Notes under the pieces: generated by a model
Databases searched by the model: none
Seen by the model: the letters and a program-made list of their open reading frames with translations, nothing else
Told to the model about the DNA's origin: nothing
Shown here: positions 4,884 through 5,785 of the stretch, piece after piece
Position numbering within the stretch: position 1 is the stretch's first letter
How the letters are laid out: the number at the start of each line of letters is the position of its first letter
DNA from: Thermodesulfobacteriota bacterium
Lineage (GTDB): Bacteria > Desulfobacterota > Syntrophobacteria > BM002
Reading direction: 5' to 3'
NCBI GenBank assembly: GCA_947259475.1
Contig: CAMYLW010000128.1
Location: 1 to 5,785, forward strand
Length of the DNA: 5,785 nt
Made by a program: the position numbers and the translations under genes

Positions 4884-5785
4884 CCACTCTCCGAAGGAGA
4901 GTGCATATGAACATCCCTTTGAGGAAAGGGGATGAGAATGCTGGCCTGGTCGAATGCTTTGTAGATGGCCCGGTTCAACTGGTGAGTAATCCTTCCCTTG
5001 TCATGAGGCCTGTGAGCCCAGCACAGCAACTCAAAATCCAGGGACGACTCCCCGAAGGTACGAAACCGCACCCGAGGCTCCGGTTTGGTCACGACCAGCG
5101 GGTTATCGCGAGCCACGGAGAGAAGAACCTCCTCCACCTGATCCACATCGGTCCCATAGGCCACCCCTACCTTGATTCTCACTCTGAAACGGGGCTCAGG
5201 GGCGCTTTCGTTTATGACCTTGGTATTGGTGATAACCGAATTGGGAATGGAAATCTGGACATCATCCCGAGTCAGTATTCTCGTGCTACGCAGACCGACT
5301 TCGACGACTTCCCCCCTTTCGCCCGAATCGAGGACTATGTAATCACCCACCTTATATGGCTGATCGAGCAGAACGGTAATCCCGCCGAAGAAATTGGAAA
5401 GTGTCTCCTTAGCCGCCAGAGCCACGGCAACACCGGCGATCCCGGCAGAGGCCAGTAAAGGCGTTATGTTGATCTTCCAAAGGGAGAGAAAGAGAAAGAT
5501 CGCTCCTGCCAGAACCACTAGCCTAGCAATACTGCCACCCAACCGAATCATTTCGCTGCCATGGCGGTCTCCTTCGCGCCAGTGACGAATCCAGTCATCG
5601 GCAATACGCTGCAATACTCGGTTGATAGCTTGGGCCCAAATCAAGACCAGGACGCTTTTCAATACCGCAACGAAAATGAAATCAAACGGCGGGCGGGGAG
5701 AAGTCCATCGGACTCCGGTCAGGGCCCCAACGAGCACTATACTTACCCAGACAGGACGGTGGAGGATATCAAGAATGGCATCATC
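4880..5785 (-). CDS. MscS-family small-conductance mechanosensitive ion channel, 5' end outside window
   Basis: This is an inner-membrane channel that opens under membrane tension and releases solutes on osmotic downshock. The frame is open to the right edge (first visible codon GAT at 5785), so the N-terminus is missing. A GTG at 5737 is an internal codon, because 16 codons upstream of it continue a plausible membrane helix. Of 301 visible residues, hydrophobic helices lie at about 10-27, 34-54 and 86-105. The pore-lining TM3 follows (about 108-140), with the alanine/glycine pattern AGIAGVAVALAAKETLSNFF. Next comes the beta domain with QPYKVGDYIVLDSGERGEV and IPNSV (about 142-185), then the C-terminal alpha/beta vestibule domain ending in FPQRDVHMH, which is typical of the family. 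The TAA stop is part of an octamer repeat (CTAATTAC on the plus strand, 4876-4883), and the last codons form an 8-bp hairpin. The family is certain; the exact subgroup and physiological role are not. Confidence 0.93.
   Translation of the reverse strand, partial: DDAILDILHRPVWVSIVLVGALTGVRWTSPRPPFDFIFVAVLKSVLVLIWAQAINRVLQRIADDWIRHWREGDRHGSEMIRLGGSIARLVVLAGAIFLFLSLWKINITPLLASAGIAGVAVALAAKETLSNFFGGITVLLDQPYKVGDYIVLDSGERGEVVEVGLRSTRILTRDDVQISIPNSVITNTKVINESAPEPRFRVRIKVGVAYGTDVDQVEEVLLSVARDNPLVVTKPEPRVRFRTFGESSLDFELLCWAHRPHDKGRITHQLNRAIYKAFDQASILIPFPQRDVHMHSPSESG
4885..4903 (-). other. 8-bp hairpin at the very end of mscS
   Basis: CACTCTCC and GGAGAGTG are perfectly complementary around a 3-nt loop (UUC on the transcribed strand). 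The hairpin lies within the last codons, 2 nt before the stop. No run of U follows (the next bases are GGTAATTAG), so it is not a standard rho-independent terminator. It may slow RNases or be fortuitous. Confidence 0.4.

Noticed and set aside
4901..5458. 185-codon plus-strand frame opposite mscS
   Set aside because: It is a shadow of the well-supported MscS coding strand.
5735..5737. GTG start for the mechanosensitive channel
   Set aside because: The frame stays open to the window edge and the upstream 16 codons continue a membrane-helix-like sequence, so the true start is outside the window.

Overview
The window is a bacterial chromosomal segment in which every recognisable gene is on the minus strand. 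In transcription order (right to left) these are an MscS-family mechanosensitive channel cut by the right edge (4880-5785), ribonuclease Z (3805-4737), a short unrecognised protein (3162-3524) and an M1 zinc aminopeptidase with a HEAT-repeat C-terminus (308-2866). The genes look like unlinked housekeeping or accessory functions (osmotic safety valve, tRNA 3' maturation, peptide turnover), not one pathway. No mobile-element, phage, CRISPR or RNA gene is visible. Gene content does not fix the taxon. From memory, unchecked, spacers of this kind occur in uncultured anaerobes such as Desulfobacterota-like lineages, so an environmental metagenome-derived genome is a reasonable guess.

The remarkable part is the spacer DNA. 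All four intergenic spaces (1-307, 2867-3161, 3525-3804, 4738-4879) are built largely from short degenerate tandem repeats of fixed period. There are octamers (type A, NNNATTAG), heptamers (type B, GGTAAAC/AGTGAAC), other heptamers (CGCAATT/CGAAATC, CTGTCCT/CTGACTT, ATGCTCC) and nonamers (GTAGAAACC-like). They follow a recurring order. Read in the direction of transcription, a gene's stop codon lies in, or directly against, an array. Next come heptamers (absent after mscS), sometimes nonamers or inverted octamers, then B heptamers, then A octamers, then a short leader and the next start codon. The leftmost spacer follows the same plan but lacks the B block.

Two consequences stand out. First, all four stop codons (TAG, TAG, TGA, TAA) lie in or flush against an array, and the last eight residues of the aminopeptidase are encoded by heptamers. 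Second, the A+B module recurs three times, each time just upstream of a gene and in the same orientation. In each copy the minus strand carries a sigma70-like pair with an identical 18-nt spacer (TTCACA, TTTACC or TTTAGC, then TCTAAT), which would place transcription starts about 30-38 nt before the start codon. The repeats may therefore act as portable promoters plus 3' UTRs, giving each gene its own transcription unit. This is inference from sequence alone.

The left edge (1-128) is AT-rich and holds a possible minus-strand promoter and a strong AGGAGG ribosome-binding site. These may belong to a further minus-strand gene starting near position 25 and leaving the window. No clear rho-independent terminator was seen anywhere.
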